A DNA stretch of 11,458 nucleotides, taken from Fundicoccus sp052116145 (GTDB lineage Bacteria > Bacillota > Bacilli > Lactobacillales > Aerococcaceae). How positions within the stretch are numbered: position 1 is the first letter of the stretch; each line of letters begins with the position of its first letter. This document shows positions 1 to 5,977 of the stretch, piece by piece. The notes below the pieces were generated by a model, which saw only the letters and a list, made by a program, of their open reading frames with translations, searched no databases and was not told where the DNA came from. The stretch lies in the NCBI RefSeq assembly GCF_052116145.1, contig NZ_JBQKLQ010000015.1, forward strand, positions 1 through 11,458, written 5' to 3'. The position numbers were made by a program, and so were the translations under genes.

Positions 1-56
1 GAGTGGGCACGTTAAAGTTTTAATTGTCCCACTCAACTTTCGAGTGGGATAATTAG
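1..56. repeat. Left copy of intergenic alternating inverted repeat
   Basis: Three arms built on GAGTGGG / CCCACTC alternate in orientation: 1-7 forward, 28-34 reverse, 42-48 forward. The central arm can pair with either neighbour: 1-7 with 28-34 (long loop), or 22-34 with 42-54 (13-bp arms, one G-T position, 7-base loop). Bases 1-34 recur in inverted orientation at 11369-11402 with a single mismatch. No reading frame crosses it and no T-run follows it, so it is not an ordinary terminator. GAGTGGGACA-type intergenic repeats are familiar from other Bacillota, but I cannot assign a family name. Confidence 0.75.
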
Positions 57-156
57 AGCGAAAAGCACGAATTATTCGTCAAAAGGTGGACATTGTATCG
101 TCCCTATTTTAGAGAGCGATAGTAAATTAAGCTTAAATATAACATTTCTTACACAT

Positions 157-184
157 AAAAAAAAGGCAGACCAACGTCCACCTT
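157..184 (-). terminator. Intrinsic terminator of murB
   Basis: On the minus strand, 19 bases after the murB stop, a 9-bp stem AAGGTGGAC / GGTCTGCCTT (two G-U pairs, loop GTTG) is followed by eight T (A run 157-164 on the plus strand). The upstream arm is also complementary to AAAAGGTGGAC at 81-91, so an alternative longer-range pairing exists. Confidence 0.75.
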
Positions 185-202
185 TTCTTGTCATCATATT
201 AT

Positions 203-1123
203 TTAATTTTCCGTTATTTCTGGATTTTCACCGATAATTCTTACTTCTGGTTCTAATTCAACTTTATTAAGTTCCCAGATTCTTTGTTGAATAAATTCAA
301 TCATATCTGTATAGTCAGTTGCTGTCGCATGGTCAACGTTGACGATGAAGCCCGCATGTTTGCGAGAAATTTCTGCGCCTCCGATACGGTAACCTTGTAA
401 ACCAGCATCTTGAATTAACTTACCTGTGTAATAACCAACTGGGCGTTTAAAGACACTCCCACATGATGGGTATTCTAAAGGTTGTTTTTCTTCGCGTAAT
501 TCTGTTAAATGCATCATTTCTTCTTTAATGGCAATTGGTTCGCCGTCAGTTAATTGGAAAGTAACAGTTAGCACAATGTCTGCGCTTGATTGGAAAATAC
601 TGTGACGGTAACTGAATTCACATTCTTCATTGGTTAAAGTTTTAAATTCGCCGTCTCGTGTAATCACATCAACTGATGTAATCACTTCTTTTACTTCACC
701 ACCGTAAGCACCCGCATTCATATAAACAGCGCCACCGATACTACCTGGAATACCGCATGCAAATTCTAGGCCAGTTAATTTTTCAGTTAAGGCGCGGTAG
801 CTCACGTCGATTAAACGAGCGCCACTATCTGCAATAATTTTTCCGTCTTCCGTTGCAGCTACTGAGTCTAAGTCAGTTAGAATCATGACAATACCGCGGA
901 TACCACCGTCACGCACAATTAAATTACTTGCATTACCAAGAATAGTTAAAGGCACCTCTTGATTACGTGCCCAGTCAACGATTGTCTTTACTTCTTCAAC
1001 CGTTTTAGGAAAGGCTGTGACATCGGCCTTACCGCCTGTTTTTGTATAAGTATAATTTGCTAAGGCATCATTGTATTGGATTTTTATTGTTGGATATAAA
1101 ACTGATAGTTGTTGATAATTCAT
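203..1123 (-). CDS. murB: UDP-N-acetylenolpyruvoylglucosamine reductase (MurB)
   Basis: Cytoplasmic flavoenzyme that reduces UDP-GlcNAc-enolpyruvate to UDP-MurNAc with NADPH, the second committed step of peptidoglycan precursor synthesis. The 306 residues match the Gram-positive (type II) MurB length. The N-terminal FAD-binding part shows the PLTILGNASNLIVRD stretch (58-72) and the GIPGSIGGAVYMNAGAYG stretch (124-141). Expected catalytic residues are present: Arg173 in SYRHS, Ser223 in SCGSVFKRP and Glu293 in EPEVRIIGE. The ATG start has a GAGAGGGA ribosome site 7-8 bases upstream. It has its own promoter at 1153-1180 and an intrinsic terminator after the stop, so it is probably monocistronic although the GNAT and tsaE genes lie upstream on the same strand. 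The frame looks intact. Confidence 0.97.
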   Translation of the reverse strand: MNYQQLSVLYPTIKIQYNDALANYTYTKTGGKADVTAFPKTVEEVKTIVDWARNQEVPLTILGNASNLIVRDGGIRGIVMILTDLDSVAATEDGKIIADSGARLIDVSYRALTEKLTGLEFACGIPGSIGGAVYMNAGAYGGEVKEVITSVDVITRDGEFKTLTNEECEFSYRHSIFQSSADIVLTVTFQLTDGEPIAIKEEMMHLTELREEKQPLEYPSCGSVFKRPVGYYTGKLIQDAGLQGYRIGGAEISRKHAGFIVNVDHATATDYTDMIEFIQQRIWELNKVELEPEVRIIGENPEITEN

Positions 1124-1152
1124 GAGTCAATCCCTCTCGCACATTGTTAAGT

Positions 1153-1180
1153 CTTTTACTATTCTAGTGAAAGATGTCAA
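1153..1180 (-). promoter_or_regulatory. murB promoter
   Basis: The minus strand reads a perfect -35 TTGACA (1180-1175), a 16-base spacer and TAAAAG (1158-1153) as -10, 30 bases before the murB start. The -35 is convincing and the -10 is a 4/6 match. Confidence 0.55.
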
Positions 1181-1185
1181 TAAAG

Positions 1186-1255
1186 TAAAGCATCCACAAG
1201 TTAAGAAAAGGTAACAATCTGAATAATTGCCTTTTAATAACTTAGGATGCTTTTA
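1186..1255 (-). terminator. Long imperfect hairpin after the GNAT gene
   Basis: TAAAGCATCC (1186-1195) and GGATGCTTTTA (1245-1255) form the base. AAGTTA / TAACTT and AAAAGG / CCTTTT continue the stem inwards with small bulges, leaving an apical part around GTAACAATCTGAATAATTG. It starts about 15 bases after the GNAT stop on the minus strand. The T tract after the stem on that strand is short and interrupted (CTTTACTTTATT), so it could be a terminator or a 3'-end processing structure. It directly abuts the murB -35. Confidence 0.5.
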
Positions 1256-1269
1256 ACTATATGCCCTTA

Positions 1270-1830
1270 TTATAATAGCAATTCCATTACATATGAATCA
1301 TAGTAATTGCAATTGTATTTTAATCGTTGTTTAAGTGTGCCAACTATTTCGAAACCGAAGCGTTCATATAACTTAACCGCTCGTCGATTATCTTTAACAA
1401 CTTCTAAAGTAATGACTTTTAAGCCAACCTGTCTACCGAAATCCAATAAGTCTTCCATCAAAAGGCCACCAATTCCGTAGCCCCAATATTCTTGGATCAG
1501 ACTTAATCCAATCTCAGCTACATGGGCTTGCTTTTGACTACCAAAAGTAGCTAAATTTCCCATGCCAATAATTTGATCGTCCACTTCGACGACCAACATC
1601 AGATTCGTTTCTGAGGTTGCAAAGGTATGAATTAAGTCCATTTCCTGCGCAACGGTTAAACCAACGCCTTCTGATCCGAATGTTAAGTAGTTCGTTTCTT
1701 TACCAACTTGTTGTGTTAAGCCAATCAAGGCGCGAGCATCATTTGGTTCTGCTTGCCGAATAATCGTATCTATTTCGTGCATATCATCTTCGTGTCGAAA
1801 GTCCCTATACGAATGCATTTTCCGATTCAT
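1270..1830 (-). CDS. GNAT family N-acetyltransferase
   Basis: Predicted cytoplasmic acetyl-CoA-dependent N-acetyltransferase of 186 residues; the acceptor is unknown. The GNAT fold is visible: first strand/helix IRQAEPNDARALIGL (24-38), strand AEIGLSL (105-111), the acetyl-CoA pyrophosphate loop QEYWGYGIGG (113-122), and motif B LEVVKDNRRAVKLYERFGF (142-160). The first ~22 residues are polar and precede the fold. The start overlaps the last 26 bases of tsaE, so the two are translationally linked. A GGGAAAGGA site sits just before this ATG; the ATG four codons later (1818) is an alternative. From memory, a GNAT gene beside tsaE is common in Lactobacillales; a RimI-like role in ribosomal protein acetylation is possible but not shown by the sequence. 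Confidence 0.9.
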   Translation of the reverse strand: MNRKMHSYRDFRHEDDMHEIDTIIRQAEPNDARALIGLTQQVGKETNYLTFGSEGVGLTVAQEMDLIHTFATSETNLMLVVEVDDQIIGMGNLATFGSQKQAHVAEIGLSLIQEYWGYGIGGLLMEDLLDFGRQVGLKVITLEVVKDNRRAVKLYERFGFEIVGTLKQRLKYNCNYYDSYVMELLL

Positions 1831-2320
1831 TCCTTTCCCAATTTTTCATCCACTCTGCCACTAACTGTTCATATTTCTTGGCTTCTTTTTCTCCGTGTAC
1901 GGTGATTTCAATTTGTCGCGCGGTCAACTCATTCTGCGGTACAAATCCTATTTTGATAAAAGTTTCTGGTAAATAGTCTGCAATATATTCTGACCATTCG
2001 ATGAAAACAACGGTATCTGGTCTTAAATAACTATGTAAATCAATTGAATCTGCGCCTCCGGTTTCTAAACGGTAAGCATCTATATGTATCAATTCTAAGG
2101 GCTTATCCCCTTCGATTGAGTATTCCTTCACAATGGTATAAGTTGGGCTTTTTATTGCACGTCTAATACCCAACGCTTTTCCCAAACCTTGGGTAAATGT
2201 AGTCTTCCCACTACCTAGAGGTCCATCCAATAATACAACCGTGCCTGGTTGCAATACTTTTGCTAGTTCTGCTGCCAAATATTGGGTTTCCTGTGAAGAA
2301 TTAACCGATAAAAGCTTCAC
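1805..2320 (-). CDS. tsaE: tRNA threonylcarbamoyladenosine biosynthesis ATPase TsaE
   Basis: P-loop ATPase that works with TsaB and TsaD to place t6A at position 37 of ANN-decoding tRNAs; cytoplasmic. Walker A GPLGSGKT lies at 33-40, the switch-like SPTYTIVKEY at 58-67, HIDAYRL at 79-85, and FIEWSE at 106-111 with the family's Glu-Trp pair. The longest frame starts six codons earlier at an ATG (2338). However, a perfect AAGGAGG lies inside that extension, 8 bases before a GTG at 2320, and the ATG has no ribosome site. The GTG start gives 171 residues. It heads a two-gene unit with the overlapping GNAT gene and is driven by a TTGACA promoter. The C-terminal tail (EQLVAEWMKNWERNESENAFV region) is charged and extends past the core fold. 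Confidence 0.95.
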   Translation of the reverse strand: MKLLSVNSSQETQYLAAELAKVLQPGTVVLLDGPLGSGKTTFTQGLGKALGIRRAIKSPTYTIVKEYSIEGDKPLELIHIDAYRLETGGADSIDLHSYLRPDTVVFIEWSEYIADYLPETFIKIGFVPQNELTARQIEITVHGEKEAKKYEQLVAEWMKNWERNESENAFV

Positions 2321-2328
2321 GGTTTTTT

Positions 2329-2335
2329 CCTCCTT
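2329..2335 (-). promoter_or_regulatory. Shine-Dalgarno that fixes the tsaE GTG start
   Basis: AAGGAGG on the minus strand, 8 bases from GTG 2320. The upstream in-frame ATG (2338) lies ahead of it and so cannot use it. This makes GTG the likely initiator. Confidence 0.8.
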
Positions 2336-2375
2336 CATGTCAATTTCATTTGTATGGGTAATTCACACATCATAC

Positions 2376-2405
2376 TATATAATCATTATATTAAAATTGT
2401 GTCAA
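2376..2405 (-). promoter_or_regulatory. tsaE-GNAT promoter
   Basis: Minus-strand TTGACA (2405-2400), 18-base spacer, TATATA (2381-2376). An AT-rich spacer also contains a TATAAT only 9 bases from the -35, too close to be used with it. This is the best promoter match in the divergent tsaE / lipoprotein gap. Confidence 0.6.
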
Positions 2406-2418
2406 GACTGCTAATCAT

Positions 2419-2447
2419 TTGACTTTTAGCCGATTTATTGCTAACTT
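2419..2447 (+). promoter_or_regulatory. Possible promoter of the DUF4430 lipoprotein
   Basis: TTGACT (2419-2424), 17-base spacer, TAACTT (2442-2447). The -35 is good (5/6) and the -10 is poor (3/6). It lies back to back with the tsaE promoter, and a start here would give a short leader before the ribosome site TTGGAGG (2464-2470). Confidence 0.3.
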
Positions 2448-2479
2448 TATAACATAGAATCGATTGGAGGTCGACATGC

Positions 2480-3109
2480 ATGAAGAAATTTTTAAAATTA
2501 ATTACACTTCCATTATTAGCAACTATTCTAGTTGCTTGTGGGAATGAAGCAGAAGAGCCAAATACAGAAAGTTCTGCGGTAGAAGAGACTTCGTCTGTTG
2601 AAGAAACTACGGAATCAGTTTCTGAATCTACAGAAAGCGAAACGAGTGAAAGTGAATCTGTCGAAGAATCAGAATCTGTCGAAGAATCTGAGGACGCTGA
2701 CGAAACAGCTATTACTTTGTCGCTTGTAGTTTCTGGTACTGAAGAGACTTTAGGTGAATTTTCAGTTCCGTTTGAAGATGGTATGAATGTACTTGGCGCA
2801 ATGGAAGCTGCTGAAGGTTTAGAGTTCACATTTAATGAAGAAGACGGCGTAATTGATGTTATCGATGGCATTACTAACGATTACGAAACCGGCGAAACTT
2901 GGGTATACTTATTAAATGACCAAATGGCTGAAATGGGAGTAGTTTCTCAAACTTTAGTTGAAGGTGACGATATTAAATGGTATTTCGGAACAATCGATCA
3001 AATTCCAATTACAATTATTCCGGCCGACGATGAAGTTGTCGAAGAAGATGTAACTGTTGAAGACGAAGCAGCTGAAGAACAAGTTGAAGTCATCGAAGAT
3101 ACAGAATAA
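2480..3109 (+). CDS. DUF4430 domain lipoprotein with acidic Ser/Glu linker
   Basis: Predicted lipoprotein of 209 residues anchored on the outer face of the membrane. A short basic signal peptide ends in the lipobox LVAC, with Cys20 as the lipidated residue. Residues ~22-72 are a low-complexity Ser/Glu/Thr linker containing an exact ESVEES duplication. Residues ~74-170 match the DUF4430 (transcobalamin C-terminal-like) pattern: the MNVLGAMEAA helix, the GETWVYLLND strand pair (compare GWmyyvN) and the EGDDIKWYFG end. The C-terminus (~177-209) is very acidic. The ribosome site TTGGAGG is 9 bases upstream; another ATG at 2475 is out of frame. Some DUF4430 lipoproteins accompany cobalamin or other ECF uptake systems, but no transporter is nearby, so the ligand is unknown. 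A terminator follows, so the gene is alone. Confidence 0.88.
   Translation: MKKFLKLITLPLLATILVACGNEAEEPNTESSAVEETSSVEETTESVSESTESETSESESVEESESVEESEDADETAITLSLVVSGTEETLGEFSVPFEDGMNVLGAMEAAEGLEFTFNEEDGVIDVIDGITNDYETGETWVYLLNDQMAEMGVVSQTLVEGDDIKWYFGTIDQIPITIIPADDEVVEEDVTVEDEAAEEQVEVIEDTE
2654..2689 (+). repeat. 18-bp tandem duplication in the lipoprotein linker
   Basis: Two adjacent 18-base units (2654-2671, 2672-2689) differ only in the last base. Each encodes ESVEES. Near identity at synonymous sites suggests recent slippage, so linker length may vary between strains. Confidence 0.85.
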
Positions 3110-3130
3110 TCCTTATCATTGCTCGCTTTT

Positions 3131-3156
3131 GACCTTCTCCGGAAGGTCTTTTTTTT
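3131..3156 (+). terminator. Intrinsic terminator of the DUF4430 gene
   Basis: GACCTTC (3131-3137), loop TCCG, GAAGGTC (3142-3148), then eight T (3149-3156), 21 bases after the stop codon. Confidence 0.92.
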
Positions 3157-3487
3157 ATTGGAATGGACTTGTGCTTGCTGGTTGTTCAGGGGGTCCCTAC
3201 AGTTCAGTAGGATTTCTTTTTTATTTTGGTCTTTTGCTTGTAAATGTCCTTATTTAACCCATGGGTAAACTTGATGGACTTGATGGGGTTAGTGAAATGA
3301 ATATAACCAGTACTTCCTTGTGATTTAATTGCCTCGAGTGTTAATAATAATCTGGTTTAACCTGCCGGATCGACTCGTGAGTCAACACGTTGACTATATT
3401 AAATTGTTAAAATTAACATTTGGAACCTATACTCAGACAAGCTTACAGCAATATATATCCCCTTTTCTTTATTTGATGCCAAATTAC
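3157..3487. other. Gene-free convergent gap with several short inverted repeats
   Basis: No credible coding frame. It holds a weak 5-bp hairpin with a T-rich tail (CCTAC 3196-3200 / GTAGG 3207-3211); a near-palindrome centred on ACCCATGGGT (about 3257-3266); a 9-bp unit ACTTGATGG repeated twice (3269-3286); and three dyads whose arms are each split by two bases: 3372-3383, 3381-3394 (sharing GTC with the previous one) and TGTTAA / TTAACA within 3405-3418. A promoter-like TTGACT with TAACAT overlaps the last two. Confidence 0.6.
3390..3419 (+). promoter_or_regulatory. Possible plus-strand promoter for a short RNA
   Basis: TTGACT (3390-3395), 18-base spacer, TAACAT (3414-3419). A transcript starting near 3426 would run about 100 bases into the T-tailed pta hairpin (3488-3526), which is symmetrical enough to terminate in this direction. 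There is no coding frame in between. Speculative. Confidence 0.2.
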
Positions 3488-3526
3488 AAAAACAGCCAGC
3501 ACTCATAAATGAGGCTGGCTGTTTTT
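3488..3526 (-). terminator. pta terminator, probably bidirectional
   Basis: A perfect 13-bp stem AAAAACAGCCAGC (3488-3500) / GCTGGCTGTTTTT (3514-3526), with CTCA/TGAG extending the stem after one bulged base. It sits 19 bases after the pta stop and has T-rich 3' ends on both strands. Confidence 0.92.
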
Positions 3527-3545
3527 AATAGGAATATAAAACTGA

Positions 3546-4529
3546 TTAAGCTTGGATTGCTTGGTTCGCTGTAATGATTGTAACGTTATAAACGTCTTCT
3601 TCCACACAACCACGAGACAAGTCAGAAACTGGTTTGTTTAAACCTTGTAAGATTGGTCCAACTGCTTGGTAGTTACCTAAGCGTTGTGCAATCTTGTAAC
3701 CAAGGTTACCTGATTGGATTTCTGGGAATACATAAACTGTTGCGCGTCCTGCTACTGTTGAGTTTGGCACTTTTTGTCTTGCTACAACTTCTGAGTATGC
3801 AGCGTCAAATTGTAATTCACCGTCAATTTCGTATTCTGGAGCTAATTCTTTCGCAATGCGCGTTGCTTCAACTACACGGTCAACATCTTCTGAACTTCCT
3901 GAACCATGAGAAGAGAAACTTAATAAAGCAACACGTGGTTCAATATCAAATAACTCAGCTGTCTTAGCACTTTCTACTGCGATTTCAGCTAATGCTTGAG
4001 CATCAGGTTTGATGTTAATCGCACAGTCAGAGAATACTAATTTTTGGCCATCTCTTTGAGGTGGAACCATGATGAATGCACCACTTGTACGTGATACACC
4101 TGGTTTAGTTTTAATAATTTGTAAAGCTGGTCTTACTGTATCACCCGTTGCGTAAACAGCACCACACACCATACCATCTGCAATATCCATGTGAACTAAC
4201 ATTGTACCAAAGTAAGCTTTGTCTTTCAACATTTGGCGTGCTTGCTCTTCAGTTGCTTTACCTTTACGACGTTCAACGAATGAAGCTACCATGTCGTCAA
4301 ATTGATCATATTCTTCTGGATTATAAATCGTTAATTGATCAATTAGCCAGTTGTTAGCATCCGCTAATTCTTTAATTTCAGTTGGATTACCTATTAGAAT
4401 TGGCTCCACTAAATCATCAGTCTTAAGACGAATTGCCGCACCTAGAACTCGACGGTCATTTGCTTCAGGAAAAGCAATTTTTAAGCCTTTGCCTTCAATC
4501 TTTTGCGACAAACTTGTAAACATATCCAT
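3546..4529 (-). CDS. pta: Phosphate acetyltransferase (Pta/EutD type)
   Basis: Cytoplasmic enzyme interconverting acetyl-CoA plus phosphate with acetyl phosphate plus CoA. With acetate kinase it yields ATP from overflow or heterolactic metabolism. The 327 residues are the normal length of the short, single-domain Pta. Visible motifs: YFGTMLVHM...DGMVCGA (106-124), SFSSHGSG (204-211), DGELQFDAA (236-244), VFPE..SGNLGYK (268-279) and GPILQGLNKPVSDLSRG (291-307). The catalytic set known from Methanosarcina Pta (Ser309, Arg310, Asp316) corresponds to Ser305, Arg306 and Asp312. GGAGG lies 10 bases before the ATG. A strong terminator follows. Upstream is the DUF4349 gene on the same strand, with a 101-base gap and no clear terminator, so read-through is possible. 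No CcpA site was recognised upstream. Confidence 0.97.
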   Translation of the reverse strand: MDMFTSLSQKIEGKGLKIAFPEANDRRVLGAAIRLKTDDLVEPILIGNPTEIKELADANNWLIDQLTIYNPEEYDQFDDMVASFVERRKGKATEEQARQMLKDKAYFGTMLVHMDIADGMVCGAVYATGDTVRPALQIIKTKPGVSRTSGAFIMVPPQRDGQKLVFSDCAINIKPDAQALAEIAVESAKTAELFDIEPRVALLSFSSHGSGSSEDVDRVVEATRIAKELAPEYEIDGELQFDAAYSEVVARQKVPNSTVAGRATVYVFPEIQSGNLGYKIAQRLGNYQAVGPILQGLNKPVSDLSRGCVEEDVYNVTIITANQAIQA

Positions 4530-4630
4530 TGTGTGTATTCCTCCATAAACTTATTAACTTCACTTCTATCTTACACCTTTTTCAAAAATCTTTAAAGCCC
4601 AATACTACTATTCATTTGTAATGAAAGATA

Positions 4631-5587
4631 TTAGTTCAGTTTATCGTTAGTGTGAACCTCTTCGTCTATTGCTTTTTTCTTGTTTTTTCGCTTGAATGGA
4701 TTACGTAAACCGACCGCTTTAAAAACAGGTTTGATAATATAACGGTAAATCAAGTAAAGAATCACGATAAACAATAAGTAAGGCAGTATGAAAATTAGCG
4801 ATAAAATCCCTTGCTGTAAAACATCAATCGCACGGTAGCCTGTTTGAGCAAATGCTCTGACAAGGTCATCCCAGAATGAACGCTGGCTGCCTCCTTCTTC
4901 TAATTCCAACACTTCTCTTAAGGTCACAGTGATGGTCGAACGGCTGACTTGATCGTTTAGATGTTGTTGTTCAGCTAATAATTGATCGCGTTCTAAAATT
5001 GCCGCATCTAGACTGTTTTGAATTTCAATAATATCTGAGATATTCTGAGCTTCATCTAATAATTCATTTAACCGCTCTACTCGAGCATTGATGGATTCTA
5101 AACGAATATCTAAATCACGAATTGACATCGTGACATCTTGTGAGCCACGTGATGTGCTTAATAACTCTCCGATTTCACCATTCGTTAATGTTTCTAAAAA
5201 CGGTTCGAAATCATCTTGCGGAATTCTTAAGGTCAAGGATAAGGTATATAAACGCTCATCACTTTGAGAACTTGTTCGGTTATCATAGTAGGTTTGCGTA
5301 TATTCGTCTTGGAACTGTACTTGCGCTGTTCCAGATTCGATTGCCTCCAACAAAGCCGCTTTCGTTTCTTCATAAGTAATTGTCTGTAACTCGACACTTG
5401 CTGTATAAATCAACGCTTGAGTATCGGTTGTTTCTTGACCAGTCTGCGTTTGTTCCGTAGACGAATCCATCGCCATTTGCTCAGCTTCACGTACATAAGG
5501 TTGTGTCTCTTGATAACTCGTTGAGTCAGTGCCACACCCCACTAATGCAACAGTAGCTAACATCAGCATCATTAGTTTCTTATACAT
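4631..5587 (-). CDS. DUF4349 lipoprotein with C-terminal membrane helix
   Basis: Predicted membrane-anchored extracytoplasmic protein of 318 residues; family function unknown. The signal peptide MYKKLMMLMLATVALVGC has lipobox ALVGC with Cys18 lipidated. A polar linker (~20-55) precedes the DUF4349 region (~57-282): ALIYTASVELQT (58-69), LTLRIPQDDFEPFLETL (118-134), SIRDLDIRLESI (155-166), then a coiled coil (~160-213). A hydrophobic helix (about 261-282) and a Lys/Arg-rich tail (about 296-305) indicate a cytoplasmic C-terminus, so the protein is held at both ends. The longest frame begins three codons earlier at a GTG (5596). AAGGAG stands 10-11 bases from ATG 5587 but only about 2 from the GTG, so the ATG is chosen. 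Confidence 0.9.
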   Translation of the reverse strand: MYKKLMMLMLATVALVGCGTDSTSYQETQPYVREAEQMAMDSSTEQTQTGQETTDTQALIYTASVELQTITYEETKAALLEAIESGTAQVQFQDEYTQTYYDNRTSSQSDERLYTLSLTLRIPQDDFEPFLETLTNGEIGELLSTSRGSQDVTMSIRDLDIRLESINARVERLNELLDEAQNISDIIEIQNSLDAAILERDQLLAEQQHLNDQVSRSTITVTLREVLELEEGGSQRSFWDDLVRAFAQTGYRAIDVLQQGILSLIFILPYLLFIVILYLIYRYIIKPVFKAVGLRNPFKRKNKKKAIDEEVHTNDKLN

Positions 5588-5625
5588 CTCTTTCACTCTC
5601 CTTCTTAGTCCATAGTCATACTTTT

Positions 5626-5631
5626 ATTATA
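5626..5631 (-). promoter_or_regulatory. -10 element upstream of the DUF4349 gene
   Basis: A perfect TATAAT on the minus strand, about 38 bases before the ATG. No good -35 stands 16-18 bases upstream, so this is a partial promoter call. Confidence 0.4.
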
Positions 5632-5668
5632 CACAGACCGCTTTTTAAACACGATTAAAAGCCCTTAT

Positions 5669-5713
5669 CTGTACAAAATACAGCCCCAAAGCATTCTAGC
5701 TCCAGCGCTGTAT
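5669..5713 (-). terminator. Weak hairpin(s) after the 48-residue membrane gene
   Basis: ATACAGC (5678-5684) pairs with GCTGTAT (5707-5713). The minus strand then reads TTTTG, a short T tail. TACAG (5679-5683) can instead pair with CTGTA (5669-5673). Either could end the transcript of the small gene; both are weak. Confidence 0.35.
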
Positions 5714-5725
5714 CATTTTCTAGTT

Positions 5726-5872
5726 TTATTGTGTGTCGCGTACTAAATATTGGTCAATGACAGCCGCTACAGGGATAATTACCCAAGCAGTTCCCCACCA
5801 ATTAAATAGAACACCAAGCACCATGTAAATGACTGAAGCAACTGATGTTAGACGGAAATTTTTCATATTCAT
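5726..5872 (-). CDS. 48-residue membrane protein, copy of the neighbour's C-terminal module
   Basis: A short frame, ATG to TAA, of 48 residues with AAGAAGGAA about 6 bases before the ATG. It begins with a basic amphipathic stretch (MNMKNFRLTS) and continues as an almost unbroken hydrophobic segment (~11-40) with the core FNWWGTAWVIIP (23-34), ending in the polar tail DQYLVRDTQ. The last ~35 residues of the HAAS-domain membrane protein encoded just upstream (about 196-225) match it at roughly 16 of 30 positions, including FN-WGTAWVI-P. It therefore looks like a stand-alone paralogue of that two-helix module. It lies 105 bases after the larger gene on the same strand and may share its transcript or use the TATAAT at 5939-5944. 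Function unknown; binding to the larger protein is an attractive inference. Confidence 0.75.
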   Translation of the reverse strand: MNMKNFRLTSVASVIYMVLGVLFNWWGTAWVIIPVAAVIDQYLVRDTQ

Positions 5873-5938
5873 GAATCTTCCTTCTTTCTTTTTCTCCCTA
5901 ATGAGTCACAAGTGTGTTTATGTCTCAGTCCTAACTTC

Positions 5939-5944
5939 ATTATA
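5939..5944 (-). promoter_or_regulatory. -10 element for the 48-residue gene
   Basis: A perfect minus-strand TATAAT, 67 bases before the small gene's ATG. The -35 is poor (TTCAAT at 17 bases). It lies immediately after the AT-rich hairpin that may terminate the upstream gene. Confidence 0.35.
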
Positions 5945-5945
5945 C

Positions 5946-5972
5946 AAAAAATCAATACTTAATTGAATTGAT
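5946..5972 (-). terminator. AT-rich hairpin after the HAAS gene
   Basis: On the minus strand ATCAAT / ATTGAT arms (5972-5967, 5956-5951) are followed by a T tract (A run 5946-5951 on plus). The stem is only six A/T-rich pairs, so termination would be inefficient and read-through into the small gene is likely. Confidence 0.3.
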
Positions 5973-5977
5973 AGCCC

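Noticed and set aside
75..110. AAAAGGTGGAC...TCGTCCC resembling the 3' end of a T-box leader
   Set aside because: The conserved TGGNACC bulge is absent, no stem I elements were found, and no plus-strand gene follows. At most it is a degenerate remnant.
2386..2871. 161-residue Ser-rich frame on the minus strand
   Set aside because: It is the antisense of the Glu/Ser-rich DUF4430 gene; its composition is a by-product of that codon usage and it has no ribosome site.
3057..3257. 66-residue plus-strand frame
   Set aside because: It overlaps the lipoprotein 3' end in another frame and runs through its terminator.
4611..4625. TTCATT-TGT-AATGAA hairpin between the DUF4349 gene and pta
   Set aside because: Only six A/T-rich pairs and no T-run on the minus strand; not convincing as a terminator.
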